Positions 8,428-17,552 of a stretch of DNA of 64,000 nucleotides are shown in pieces. The notes under the pieces are model-generated. The model saw only the letters and a program-made list of their open reading frames with translations. It was not told the origin of the DNA and made no database searches. A program made the position numbers and the translations under genes. Each line of letters opens with the position of its first letter. The stretch's first letter is position 1. This DNA is from Flavobacterium sp. 11 (lineage in GTDB: Bacteria; Bacteroidota; Bacteroidia; Flavobacteriales; Flavobacteriaceae), in contig NZ_PEFE01000001.1 of NCBI RefSeq assembly GCF_002754315.1, positions 806,001-870,000 on the forward strand. Reading direction: 5' to 3'.

Positions 8428-11253
8428 TTATGGGTTGATTGTCCAAGAAGCAAACCATTGTTGTCCTATTGCACCAGCTCCTATTACTTGAATGTAATCT
8501 TTCCCACCAATATTAGTAGCACCAACTTTAAGCACTGATTTCAATTTAGGGAAACCATAATTGATTTGAGCATCCAAAACTGTGTTCTCAGGTACCATTC
8601 CGTCAGCAAAAGAAGACTGCCATAAATACTCTGTATTGTATCTTGCATTAACATTGAAACCAAAGTTTTTAAACAATTTAGTATTACCAATAGATGCTTT
8701 AACTCTATGTTTTGGAGTATTAAAACCAGCAACAAAACTTGGATCTTCTTCTTGATTGAAATTAAATTCAGCATAATTATAATTTACACCCAATTCAAAA
8801 TCCTTGTACACTTTTTTAGACAAACCAACACCAAAACCTAAAGATGTAATTTTTGCTGTAGTATTTGTATATACTTGATATACTCTTCTATCTCCATTGC
8901 TTAAAGCTGAAAGTGTAGCCAAAGTTGCTGGATTACCAAAATCAAAAGTTGTATTAACATCCCCATAATAAGGACTGATAACTCTTGAAGTATTCATGAA
9001 ATCATTGTATAAATTATAATACCCATTTATATCAATCGACAAATCATTATTAACAACCGAACGGTATCCAACTTCGATAGCTTGAACCTCTTCTGGTTTT
9101 ACCAATCCAATCTTAGCCGCTTGCAACAAAGCTGCCGCCGCTGGAACATTGGTTGGGTTAGCCGCAATAGCAGCACTAAAAGCCTGAACAGAAGTCAATG
9201 TATATGAATTGTTATATGCGTTCTGACCAGTCAATGTTAAAGTTGCAGGAATTCCCAATGCCTGACTTGCAGCACTAACAGTTCTAACTTCAGTAAAACG
9301 ATCTAAATTCTCCGCAGCAGAACCAATCAAAGCGAACGGACCTAAGTCCAGACCGATATACTGATCTTGTGTAGTTGGGTTTCTGAAACCTGTTTGATAA
9401 GAAACTCTGAAATTATGTTTTTTAGTTGCTCCGGCAGAATAAACAAAAGATACACGAGGCGAAATGTTTCCGTCAAAATTTTGACTTTTATCGTAACGCG
9501 CAGATCCTGTAAATTTCAATCGGTCATTCATGAATTTTTTTGTCAATTGCCCGTAAGCACCATATTCATTATATCTTAATGGACCGTCAAAATCAGTGAA
9601 GATTGTTCCTTGAGAGTTCATTTCATACTGTCTGAATGAACCTCCTAATTGAATCTCAGCAAATTTCACTAAATCTTTAAAATTATAATTCACATCTGAA
9701 TGGTAAATCTTTGATTGATCAATAAACTTAGCTCCTTTAGTAAGATCTGGCTCAGATATCGCCACAGCTAAAGCATTTTTGAATTGAGCAGAACCCGGCT
9801 CAAATCTAGCACTTCCTGTTGGAGTAGGTAAAAAAGCTAAACCTGTTGGCTTGATATTATAATCAGCATAATTTCTTGCATTTGTAGCTGATTGTTGAGC
9901 GTTAGTACCCAAAACAGCTCCCGAAAGCTGATAAGCAGTTGCGTAGTTTGTAAACCATTCTGTATCAGACTTTGCCGCTCTGTTAACATTCCAAGCAGCA
10001 AAACGCATGTCGTATGAATTTCCAGCGTCTTCATCTGTAATATATCCTCTTACAAAGAAATTTTTTCCTTTTATTTCCAATTTAGATTGTTGCATGAAGA
10101 AATCTCCCAATGCATATCTATTTGCACCTTGATAAATAGTACTTCCCAAACCTATTTTATGTTGCAATATAATTTCTGTCTCACCTTCCCATGGTTTAAA
10201 ATGCAAAGAGAAATCAGCTTTTACACTTTTTACTTTATTGTCATTTAAATCTTGCTCACGATATCCCGTTCTGCTAACTTGACCTACATTAGTAATAAAA
10301 GTTGTAACCTCATCACCATATAAATTCAAACCATCATAGTTTTGGTTGTTTGCATGTCCAATTGAACCACCTGTCATACTTCTTTGATCAGCAGCAATCC
10401 ATTCTGTTGCTCTCAAGAAATTAAAATTTGCTTTGGCTGCAAAATGCTTGCTAAAAGCAGTAGCTGCTCTTAATCCAAAATCAAAATAGTCATTTGTACC
10501 CGCAACATCTTGACTTGTTTGACCATATTTCACGTAGGTGCTAATCCCTTGATTTGTAAAAGGATTTTTACTATTCATGAACAAAATACCATTGAAAGCA
10601 TTTGCTCCATAAAGAGCCGAAGAAGCTCCAGGAAGCAACTCAACATTAGCCACATCAATATCCGAAAGACCTATTAAGTTTCCTAATACAAAGTTTAATG
10701 CAGGAGAAGAATTATCCATTCCATCCACTAATTGCATGAAACGAGTATTTGCTACCGTTGAGAAACCTCTTGTATTGATAGACTTAAATGAGATACTACT
10801 TGTATTAAAATGCACCTCTTTAAGATTTTCTAAACCATCATAAAATGTTGGCGCAGTAGTACTTTTTATTTGTTGAATACCCATTCGCTCAATAGTAACC
10901 GGCGACTCAATCACTCTCTCTGGAGTTCTTGAAGCAGATACCACTATTTCGTTTAGTTTAGTCTCTTCATCTTCAAGCTTTACAACTAACTTCTGATTAT
11001 CAGACGAAACATTAATTTTTTTAGATACATATCCTACACTCGTCACCTCAATTGTAAAAGGTGCCTTTCTGGACGATTTTAAAATAAAAGAACCATCGAA
11101 ATCGGTAATCGCACCTGAAGTGTCTCCAACAATTTTAATGTTGGCTCCAGGAATAGGTTGGTTGTTACTGTCTGTAACAATACCTGAAATTGAATTTTGA
11201 GCAAAAGTTAGGCTACAAAAAAACAATGACAAAAAAAGTAAATACACTCTCAT
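8428..11253 (-). CDS. TonB-dependent outer-membrane receptor with carboxypeptidase-regulatory-like domain
   Basis: The 941-residue protein has a signal peptide ending AQ (residues 1-19), then a carboxypeptidase-D regulatory-like domain with ISGIVTDSNNQPIPGANI (about 20-105). A TonB plug follows (about 110-230, with LNEIVVSASRTPERVIESPV), then a C-terminal 22-strand-type barrel ending in a short aromatic-containing tail. It imports a ligand across the outer membrane using TonB energy. There is no SusD-type partner; instead the next gene is an SGNH-hydrolase lipoprotein. A region near residues 690-740 is Ala-rich and probably an extracellular loop. Confidence 0.92.
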   Translation of the reverse strand: MRVYLLFLSLFFCSLTFAQNSISGIVTDSNNQPIPGANIKIVGDTSGAITDFDGSFILKSSRKAPFTIEVTSVGYVSKKINVSSDNQKLVVKLEDEETKLNEIVVSASRTPERVIESPVTIERMGIQQIKSTTAPTFYDGLENLKEVHFNTSSISFKSINTRGFSTVANTRFMQLVDGMDNSSPALNFVLGNLIGLSDIDVANVELLPGASSALYGANAFNGILFMNSKNPFTNQGISTYVKYGQTSQDVAGTNDYFDFGLRAATAFSKHFAAKANFNFLRATEWIAADQRSMTGGSIGHANNQNYDGLNLYGDEVTTFITNVGQVSRTGYREQDLNDNKVKSVKADFSLHFKPWEGETEIILQHKIGLGSTIYQGANRYALGDFFMQQSKLEIKGKNFFVRGYITDEDAGNSYDMRFAAWNVNRAAKSDTEWFTNYATAYQLSGAVLGTNAQQSATNARNYADYNIKPTGLAFLPTPTGSARFEPGSAQFKNALAVAISEPDLTKGAKFIDQSKIYHSDVNYNFKDLVKFAEIQLGGSFRQYEMNSQGTIFTDFDGPLRYNEYGAYGQLTKKFMNDRLKFTGSARYDKSQNFDGNISPRVSFVYSAGATKKHNFRVSYQTGFRNPTTQDQYIGLDLGPFALIGSAAENLDRFTEVRTVSAASQALGIPATLTLTGQNAYNNSYTLTSVQAFSAAIAANPTNVPAAAALLQAAKIGLVKPEEVQAIEVGYRSVVNNDLSIDINGYYNLYNDFMNTSRVISPYYGDVNTTFDFGNPATLATLSALSNGDRRVYQVYTNTTAKITSLGFGVGLSKKVYKDFELGVNYNYAEFNFNQEEDPSFVAGFNTPKHRVKASIGNTKLFKNFGFNVNARYNTEYLWQSSFADGMVPENTVLDAQINYGFPKLKSVLKVGATNIGGKDYIQVIGAGAIGQQWFASWTINP

Positions 11254-11577
11254 TGGGTTAAAATTTGTTGGTTTATGACGCCAAAGTACAAATATTTTTG
11301 ATATTAATAAAAAAGCGCCTAAAAAATTTCATATTTATCAGTTATTTTACCTCATTCGCACTTATTCTACATTTATTTTTTATTATTATATGTTAAAAAT
11401 TATGTAATAATAACAGAATATCATTATGCATGCATATAAAAAATACATTTATCACAAAAAAATTATTAATTTTTAGATATTTGATAAAAGTGATAAAGCA
11501 GCGGAAATTTAACGTTTCCTTTACGCTTTTCAGGCATTTAAAAAAGTCCCAACCTAAAAACACTTATTCAAAAAAAA
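11254..11577. other. Intergenic region between TonB receptor and glmS terminator
   Basis: Very AT-rich, with no credible gene. The stretch next to 11253 probably holds the receptor promoter (TACTTTGG on the minus strand near 11286-11293 is a near match). A small ATGCATGCAT palindrome lies at about 11424-11433. Confidence 0.5.
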
Positions 11578-11606
11578 GCCTCGAAAGAAAATCTTTCGAG
11601 GCTTTT
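11574..11606 (-). terminator. Terminator after glmS
   Basis: GCCTCGAAAGA pairs with TCTTTCGAGGC around a 3-nt loop, with A-run before and T-run after. It could work in both directions but lies after the glmS stop. Confidence 0.85.
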
Positions 11607-11642
11607 TAAATATTATAATGTAAATCTATTTTGTATAAAACC

Positions 11643-13490
11643 TTATTCTACAGTTACTGATTTTGCTAAATTACGAGGCTGATCAACATTACAACCGCGC
11701 ATAACCGCAATATGATAAGACAAAAGCTGTAATGGGATTGTCGTAATCAATGGTGACAAAGCATCTGATGTTTCAGGGATTTCAATAACATAATCAGCTA
11801 ATTCACGTACTTGCGTATCGCCCTTAGTTACAACAGCAATAATTTTTCCACTTCTTGATTTAATCTCCTGAATGTTACTTACAATTTTGTCATAGTGTCC
11901 TTGCTTAGGTGCAATAACAACCACTGGCATATGTTCATCAATTAATGCAATAGGTCCGTGTTTCATTTCAGCTGCAGGATATCCTTCAGCATGAATATAA
12001 GATATCTCTTTAAGTTTCAAGGCACCTTCAAGAGCTACAGGAAAGTTATATCCTCTTCCTAAATAAAGACAGTTAGGAGCATCTTTAAAAGCAGAAGCAA
12101 TTTCTTTTGCCTTTTCATTTGTCTCTAAAGCCTCTTTCACTTTTTCAGGAATAATTTGTAATTCTTGCAAATAGGTATGAAAATCACTATTCGACAAAGT
12201 CCCTTTAGCTTTTGCCAAACGCAAAGCAATCATTGTCAATACTGTAATTTGAGTCGTAAAAGCTTTAGTCGATGCAACACCTATTTCAGGTCCGGCATGT
12301 GTATAAGCTCCTGCATGTGTTTCCCTAGAAATAGAAGAACCCACTACATTACAAACACCAAACACAAATGCTCCATGTTCTTTGGCCAGTTTTATGGCAG
12401 CCATAGTATCTGCTGTTTCACCTGATTGTGAGATAGCAATAACTACATCTTTACTATTTATTATTGGGTTTCTATATCTAAACTCCGAAGCATATTCTAC
12501 TTCTACCGGAATACGCGCAAACTCTTCAAAAACATACTCAGCAACTAAACCTGCATGCCATGAAGTTCCACATGCCACAATAATAATTCTATCAGCATTA
12601 AGGAATTTTTCTAAATTATCCTCAACTCCAGCCATTTGAATAATACCTTCATTAGCATGAAGTCTTCCGCGATAGGTATCTTTTATAACACTTGGTTGCT
12701 CATAAATTTCCTTAAGCATAAAATGATCGTAACCACCTTTTTCAATTTGCTCTAAGTTCATTTGAAGCTCCTGAATATAAGGATCAACTAAAGAATCATC
12801 TTTAATTTTTCTAATTTTCATGGCTTTATGCAATCTAATATTTGCCATTTCGCCATCTTCAAGATAGATTGCGTTAGAAGTATATTCTATAAAAGGTGAA
12901 GCATCCGAAGCAATAAAATATTCTCCTTCTCCTACTCCAATTGCCAATGGACTTCCTAATCTGGCAGCAACAATTTCGTCCGGAGTCTTTTTGTCAAAAA
13001 CAGCAATTGCATACGCTCCCACTACTTGATTCAATGCCACCTGGACTGCTTTCCCCAGTTTTAAATTCTCTTTTTTTTGTACCTCTTCAATAAGATTTAC
13101 TAACACCTCAGTATCAGTATCCGAATGAAAAACATACCCACGTTTTATTAATTCTTCTTTTAAAGGCGCATAATTTTCAATAATTCCATTGTGAATTATT
13201 GCCAAATCACCTGAATTAGAAAGATGAGGATGAGAATTTACGTCATTTGGAACACCGTGAGTAGCCCAACGCGTATGTCCTATTCCTATAGTTCCATTTG
13301 TTGTAATTGCTGTAGAAGCTTTCTCTTCAAGATCCGAAACCTTCCCTTTTGTTTTACAAAGTTTTAGCTCTTCACCATCATACAACATCACACCGGCACT
13401 ATCATAACCTCTATATTCAAGTCTCCTTAATCCTTTTATTACAATAGGATAAGCTTCTCTATAACCGATATAACCAACGATTCCACACAT
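11643..13490 (-). CDS. glmS: Glutamine-fructose-6-phosphate aminotransferase (isomerizing)
   Basis: This 615-residue enzyme makes glucosamine-6-phosphate, the first committed step towards UDP-GlcNAc for peptidoglycan and LPS. It begins MCGIVGYIGY with the nucleophile Cys2 of the class-II glutaminase domain (about 2-220). Two SIS sugar-isomerase domains follow (about 290-420, with SQSGETADT; and 460-600). The C-terminus DQPRNLAKSVTVE is the conserved family end. It is the last gene of a three-gene unit, 9 bp after a DUF4270 lipoprotein gene. Confidence 0.97.
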   Translation of the reverse strand: MCGIVGYIGYREAYPIVIKGLRRLEYRGYDSAGVMLYDGEELKLCKTKGKVSDLEEKASTAITTNGTIGIGHTRWATHGVPNDVNSHPHLSNSGDLAIIHNGIIENYAPLKEELIKRGYVFHSDTDTEVLVNLIEEVQKKENLKLGKAVQVALNQVVGAYAIAVFDKKTPDEIVAARLGSPLAIGVGEGEYFIASDASPFIEYTSNAIYLEDGEMANIRLHKAMKIRKIKDDSLVDPYIQELQMNLEQIEKGGYDHFMLKEIYEQPSVIKDTYRGRLHANEGIIQMAGVEDNLEKFLNADRIIIVACGTSWHAGLVAEYVFEEFARIPVEVEYASEFRYRNPIINSKDVVIAISQSGETADTMAAIKLAKEHGAFVFGVCNVVGSSISRETHAGAYTHAGPEIGVASTKAFTTQITVLTMIALRLAKAKGTLSNSDFHTYLQELQIIPEKVKEALETNEKAKEIASAFKDAPNCLYLGRGYNFPVALEGALKLKEISYIHAEGYPAAEMKHGPIALIDEHMPVVVIAPKQGHYDKIVSNIQEIKSRSGKIIAVVTKGDTQVRELADYVIEIPETSDALSPLITTIPLQLLSYHIAVMRGCNVDQPRNLAKSVTVE

Positions 13491-13499
13491 AGTTTTTCT

Positions 13500-15101
13500 T
13501 TAATTAGGTTTTGTATAATAAATTTCAAGCTTCAATCTCTTATCATCAGGAACCGTGGATTTACCTCCAAATAAAATAGTTCCTAAAGGATTCATTACAG
13601 ATGCTTTTGGTGCTCCAGAAATAAAAGCATTTGGAGTTCTTAACTTATGAGAAGCTATTGTACCAATATCTTCTGTAACTACCAATCCTAATTTAACATT
13701 AGTCGAATCTTTATATTTAACAAGATTCCTTATTTGATTTGTAACCCTAATTTTATAAGTAACACCTCTTTTACTAGTAGCATTTCTATTTATATTACCA
13801 TCAAAAATGGCTTTTGATTTTTTAACATCAACACTATTTGTTGTTGCATCTGCATAATAATCAACAATAGGTCGGTTATTATTAAAATCATATAGATAGA
13901 TTCTTTGTGGCTCATAATTATTAGCCATAGTTGCAGCGTCAATATGAAAAACCAAATTAGCTTCATTAATCAGCCATCCACTATTTCTAATAGCATCTAA
14001 CTCACCCGGAGTATTAAAAAGACTTATCACCGCTACAGATCCTTCACCACCTTTTAGATACAATTTATCATCCCCTTCAGTTGTATTTCCAGTATTTGGC
14101 AAAGCATTATAAGAAAGTCCGCTACCTGCAAAATCTGTATTCAACAAACTCACTGAATTACCGGTCATATCAAGAACTATGGTTTTTTTAACTCGTGTAA
14201 TTGTAGTCACACCAGCAGTTGTTGTTGACAAATCTTCATTGTATTTTAAAGTAATTTTTCCCGCCTTAAAGTTCAACATTGCTAAATTTCCGGCACTACT
14301 TCCTGATTTTTCCATTTTAAAATAAAGTCCTCTGAAGTACTCTTTGAAAACATCATTTGTTGCCAATTTTCCAGCTGCAACAGCATCAATTATTTTTGCT
14401 TTGAAAAAAGCTTTATTCAAATTCAATTGCATTCCCGGAGGAGTTCTTGTAGTTGTAACTACTTTTGTAATTGAATCTGTCGTAGTCACAACATGTTCCG
14501 CTGGGTCAAAGAAAAACTTATCGTTTTGAGCCAAACTGGAATCATCATTTAAACGATTCGGTATTTTAACATTATCAAATTCTGCATTTTGATTTGTAAA
14601 ATATTTTTGAGGCTGTAAAAATCCACCAATAGGATCTGCATCTCTCATATAATAACCAGACTCGTAAACACTTAGTTTCATCTCAGCCTTATCAGGTCCA
14701 TATATAGAATCTAGTACATATTCATGACTACCATCAGTTTTTGTAACTGTTTTGGTTGCATCATAATAATATGGGATTGTCAAAACTACACTTTCAATAT
14801 ACGGTCTTGTACTAATCGTTGTTATGGTTGCTGGCAAAGTCAATTGCGTACCAAAATTGGCCGTTGTTTCACCAAAATTTGGATTGTTATAAATTCCCAA
14901 AGGATTTACCACAAGATCATTCGACTGTATAGGACCCGTTTTTTGATTGTAAGCTAAAACATTGTACGTTTCTTTTTTGAGATCAAAATTGTTTTCACCA
15001 ATTAAATCACCTCCAATTTCATTATAATCTTTATCACAGGAATATAAAAAAACAACACTCGCAACTACCAGAATTTTCTTAAAAAAAGAATTATTGTACA
15101 T
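13500..15101 (-). CDS. DUF4270 lipoprotein
   Basis: The 533-residue exported protein has a lipobox (LYSC, Cys22) followed by DKDYNEIGGDLIGENNFDL, the diagnostic N-terminus of DUF4270 proteins of Bacteroidota. The rest is beta-rich. The family has no assigned activity that I know of. Gaps to its neighbours are only 20 bp (glycogen-synthase-like gene upstream) and 9 bp (glmS downstream), so it is very probably co-transcribed with them. That hints at a link to glycan or envelope metabolism but does not prove one. Confidence 0.85.
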   Translation of the reverse strand: MYNNSFFKKILVVASVVFLYSCDKDYNEIGGDLIGENNFDLKKETYNVLAYNQKTGPIQSNDLVVNPLGIYNNPNFGETTANFGTQLTLPATITTISTRPYIESVVLTIPYYYDATKTVTKTDGSHEYVLDSIYGPDKAEMKLSVYESGYYMRDADPIGGFLQPQKYFTNQNAEFDNVKIPNRLNDDSSLAQNDKFFFDPAEHVVTTTDSITKVVTTTRTPPGMQLNLNKAFFKAKIIDAVAAGKLATNDVFKEYFRGLYFKMEKSGSSAGNLAMLNFKAGKITLKYNEDLSTTTAGVTTITRVKKTIVLDMTGNSVSLLNTDFAGSGLSYNALPNTGNTTEGDDKLYLKGGEGSVAVISLFNTPGELDAIRNSGWLINEANLVFHIDAATMANNYEPQRIYLYDFNNNRPIVDYYADATTNSVDVKKSKAIFDGNINRNATSKRGVTYKIRVTNQIRNLVKYKDSTNVKLGLVVTEDIGTIASHKLRTPNAFISGAPKASVMNPLGTILFGGKSTVPDDKRLKLEIYYTKPN

Positions 15102-15121
15102 ATTTAATAAAAAAGTTTAAT

Positions 15122-15928
15122 TTAAAGAACCTCGTTTCTATAGAAATTAGTATACGCTTCCGCGAATGCATCTTTCGGTGCGAAAGGTAAAAAAGGTTTT
15201 CCTGAAGATTCTATATATTTTGTTAAACTTGGAGACAGGTTTTCTGATGCAATAATCACAGCATCGGAATGCTTAATAGTAGCCTTAATAATATTTTCGT
15301 AGTCTGGAACTTCCAAATCCGAAATCGCATCATCAGGAATACCGTCAAATTTCACTTTATTAATCATTTCAACATCTAAAGTACCGTCAAAAGACTGACT
15401 GTAAACCGAAGTAACAATCTTTGTCTCAGAAAACAAGGCTTCATTTTTGTAAAAATGCTTCATATAAATGGGCAACATAGCAGCCATCCATCCATGAACG
15501 TGAATAATATCAGGAACCCAATTCAATTTTTTTACCGTTTCAACTACACCTTTTGCAAAGAAAATGGCACGTTCATCATTATCAGGATACATCACCCCTT
15601 CTTCATCAGCAAATGTGGCTTTCCTTTTGAAATACTCATCATTATCAATAAAGTAAACTTGTATTCTTTCTTTTGGTATGGAAGCCACTTTTATAATCAA
15701 GGGCATATCCAAGTCGTTCACTACCAAATTCATCCCCGAAAGTCTAATTACTTCGTGCAATTGATGTCTTCTCTCGTTAATATTTCCATACCTTGGCATA
15801 AAAATTCTTATCTGTCCACCTTGATCATTAATCATTTTCGGCACGTCGTAAGACATTAAAGAGACCTCATTTTCAGCGAGATAAGGCACCACTTCAGATG
15901 ATACATATAATATCCTCTTATCTTTCAT
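15122..15928 (-). CDS. Half-size glycogen/starch-synthase-like protein (GT5 N-terminal domain only)
   Basis: The 268-residue protein matches the N-terminal Rossmann half of GT5 glycogen synthases: ILYVSSEVVPY at the start, then RIFMPRYG, and IIHVHGWMAAMLP (the His-containing strand). It stops where the second, nucleotide-sugar-binding Rossmann half should begin. The K-x-G-G-L ADP-glucose motif that normally follows SSEV-P is replaced by LAENEVSLMSYD. It is therefore unlikely to be an active glycogen synthase by itself. It heads the unit with DUF4270 and glmS and is divergent from panC. Confidence 0.8.
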   Translation of the reverse strand: MKDKRILYVSSEVVPYLAENEVSLMSYDVPKMINDQGGQIRIFMPRYGNINERRHQLHEVIRLSGMNLVVNDLDMPLIIKVASIPKERIQVYFIDNDEYFKRKATFADEEGVMYPDNDERAIFFAKGVVETVKKLNWVPDIIHVHGWMAAMLPIYMKHFYKNEALFSETKIVTSVYSQSFDGTLDVEMINKVKFDGIPDDAISDLEVPDYENIIKATIKHSDAVIIASENLSPSLTKYIESSGKPFLPFAPKDAFAEAYTNFYRNEVL

Positions 15929-15966
15929 ATTGTAATTTACTTAATTTATTGGCAATAAAAACCACG

Positions 15967-15974
15967 CAAAATTA
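15967..15974 (-). promoter_or_regulatory. -7 element for the GT5-like/DUF4270/glmS unit
   Basis: TAATTTTG on the minus strand fits TAnnTTTG and lies about 40 bp upstream of the start at 15928. No clear TTG was seen at the expected spacing. Confidence 0.55.
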
Positions 15975-16005
15975 CAAAATTTTATGCAGTTATTAACTAA
16001 AATAG

Positions 16006-16013
16006 TAAGTTTG
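16006..16013 (+). promoter_or_regulatory. -7 element for panCD
   Basis: TAAGTTTG fits TAnnTTTG and lies 23 bp before the panC start, giving a leader of roughly 15-20 nt. Confidence 0.6.
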
Positions 16014-16036
16014 CATTTAATTTTAATAATACTGCC

Positions 16037-16885
16037 ATGCATATTTTCTACGGAAAAGCATCTTTAATCGACTATTTGAAATCAATAAAAACCGTCCAAT
16101 CCACTATTGGATTTGTTCCTACCATGGGCGCTTTACATCAAGGTCATTTGGCATTAATGCAAAAATCATTGCTGGAGAATGAAAATACTGTCGTAAGTAT
16201 TTTTGTAAATCCAACACAATTTAACAATCCCGAAGATTTAGCAAAATACCCAAGAACATTGGAAGAAGACGTAAAAAAACTTACGGCTTTAAATCCAAAT
16301 ATAATTCTATACGCACCATCTGTTGAAGACATTTATGATGGAAAACCTCTTTCTCAATCTTTCGATTTTGACGGTCTTGAAAATCAAATGGAAGGCAAAT
16401 TCAGACCTGGTCATTTTAATGGAGTAGGTACCATTGTAAAACGTCTTTTTGAAATAATAGAACCAACAAACGCGTATTTTGGTGAAAAAGATTTTCAACA
16501 ATTACAAATTGTCAAAAAAATGGTCGCCAAAAACCACTTACAAGTAAACGTAATTGGCTGTCCTATATACAGAGAATCCAACAATCTTGCGATGAGTTCC
16601 AGAAACGAACGCTTGTCAACAGAGGAAAGAAACGAAGCGGCAATTATTCATAAAACACTAACCGCTGTAAAAGAAAAATTTGCGACTAATAGCACCACCG
16701 CTATTTCAGAATGGGTTCAAAAATCATTCAACAAGAACACGCGCTTCACATTGGAATATTTCGTAATTGCCGATGAAGCAACACTTTTACCTTGTACCCG
16801 AAAAAATAAAAATAAAAAATACCGTGCGTTCATTGCGGTACTTGTCAATAATATTCGATTGATTGACACCATTTCATTAAATTAA
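16037..16885 (+). CDS. panC: Pantothenate synthetase
   Basis: The 282-residue cytoplasmic enzyme joins pantoate and beta-alanine using ATP to make pantothenate, the coenzyme A precursor. It shows the nucleotidyltransferase HIGH-like motif (PTMGALHQGHL, about residues 28-38), FVNPTQFN, the pantoate-binding FGEKDFQQL segment and the KMSKS-like MSSRNERLS. Its length is normal. It is 14 bp upstream of panD, which supplies beta-alanine, so the two steps are co-expressed. Confidence 0.96.
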   Translation: MHIFYGKASLIDYLKSIKTVQSTIGFVPTMGALHQGHLALMQKSLLENENTVVSIFVNPTQFNNPEDLAKYPRTLEEDVKKLTALNPNIILYAPSVEDIYDGKPLSQSFDFDGLENQMEGKFRPGHFNGVGTIVKRLFEIIEPTNAYFGEKDFQQLQIVKKMVAKNHLQVNVIGCPIYRESNNLAMSSRNERLSTEERNEAAIIHKTLTAVKEKFATNSTTAISEWVQKSFNKNTRFTLEYFVIADEATLLPCTRKNKNKKYRAFIAVLVNNIRLIDTISLN

Positions 16886-16899
16886 TTTACTTTTGTAGC

Positions 16900-17250
16900 A
16901 TGCAAATTCAAGTCGTAAAATCAAAAATACACCGAGTAAAAGTAACTGGCGCTGATTTAAATTATATCGGTAGCATTACCATAGATGAAGCTTTACTGGA
17001 AGCCTCCAATATCATTGAAGGAGAAAGAGTATTCATCGTAAACATCAACAATGGCGAACGCTTTGACACCTACGCTATCAAAGGCGAAAAAAACTCAGGC
17101 ATCATAACCTTAAATGGTCCAGCAGCCAGAAAAGTACAAAGAGATGATATTATTATCATTATTTCGTATGCAATCCTAGAATTTGAAGAAGCAAAAGACT
17201 TCAAACCGTGGATTATTTTCCCTAACGAAAATGACAATTCTTTGACCTAA
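16900..17250 (+). CDS. panD: Aspartate 1-decarboxylase proenzyme
   Basis: The 116-residue proenzyme makes beta-alanine from aspartate. The self-cleavage site is YIGSITID with Gly24-Ser25; Ser25 becomes the pyruvoyl group. NGERFDTY and the alpha-chain segment GIITLNGPAARKVQRDD match the family. It is the second gene of panCD, followed by a strong terminator. Confidence 0.96.
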   Translation: MQIQVVKSKIHRVKVTGADLNYIGSITIDEALLEASNIIEGERVFIVNINNGERFDTYAIKGEKNSGIITLNGPAARKVQRDDIIIIISYAILEFEEAKDFKPWIIFPNENDNSLT

Positions 17251-17552
17251 TTCTTCAAAGAACAAATACGTACTGATATACTTTTTGAAAAAGATAAATT
17301 CTTTATTTTATCACTCAAAGTAAAAGTATTTAATTCCACAAGACACTGAATATCTGATTTACTTAACTCAAAATCAGATATTCAGTTGTTTTTTGTTTAG
17401 CGCATTTTTCAACTCCCTAAATCCTATTTATTGTTCTAAAAAGCAAGTGCAATTCTGGCGCCTTAACTTTTCTTGTTTTTAAAATAAAAGTAAATAAAGT
17501 ATTATATTGCTGTCTTATTTAGGTGTACTTTAATTTCTAAACGCTCCACATT
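17251..17552. other. Intergenic region between panD and esterase-like gene
   Basis: It holds the panCD terminator (17345-17393) and otherwise AT-rich sequence without a credible gene. The promoter of the next operon should lie in about 17460-17540; I see no exact consensus match. Confidence 0.6.
17345..17393 (+). terminator. Terminator after panCD
   Basis: A perfect 16-bp stem (ACTGAATATCTGATTT, 17345-17360; complement 17371-17386) with a 10-nt loop, followed by a T-rich tract. Confidence 0.85.
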
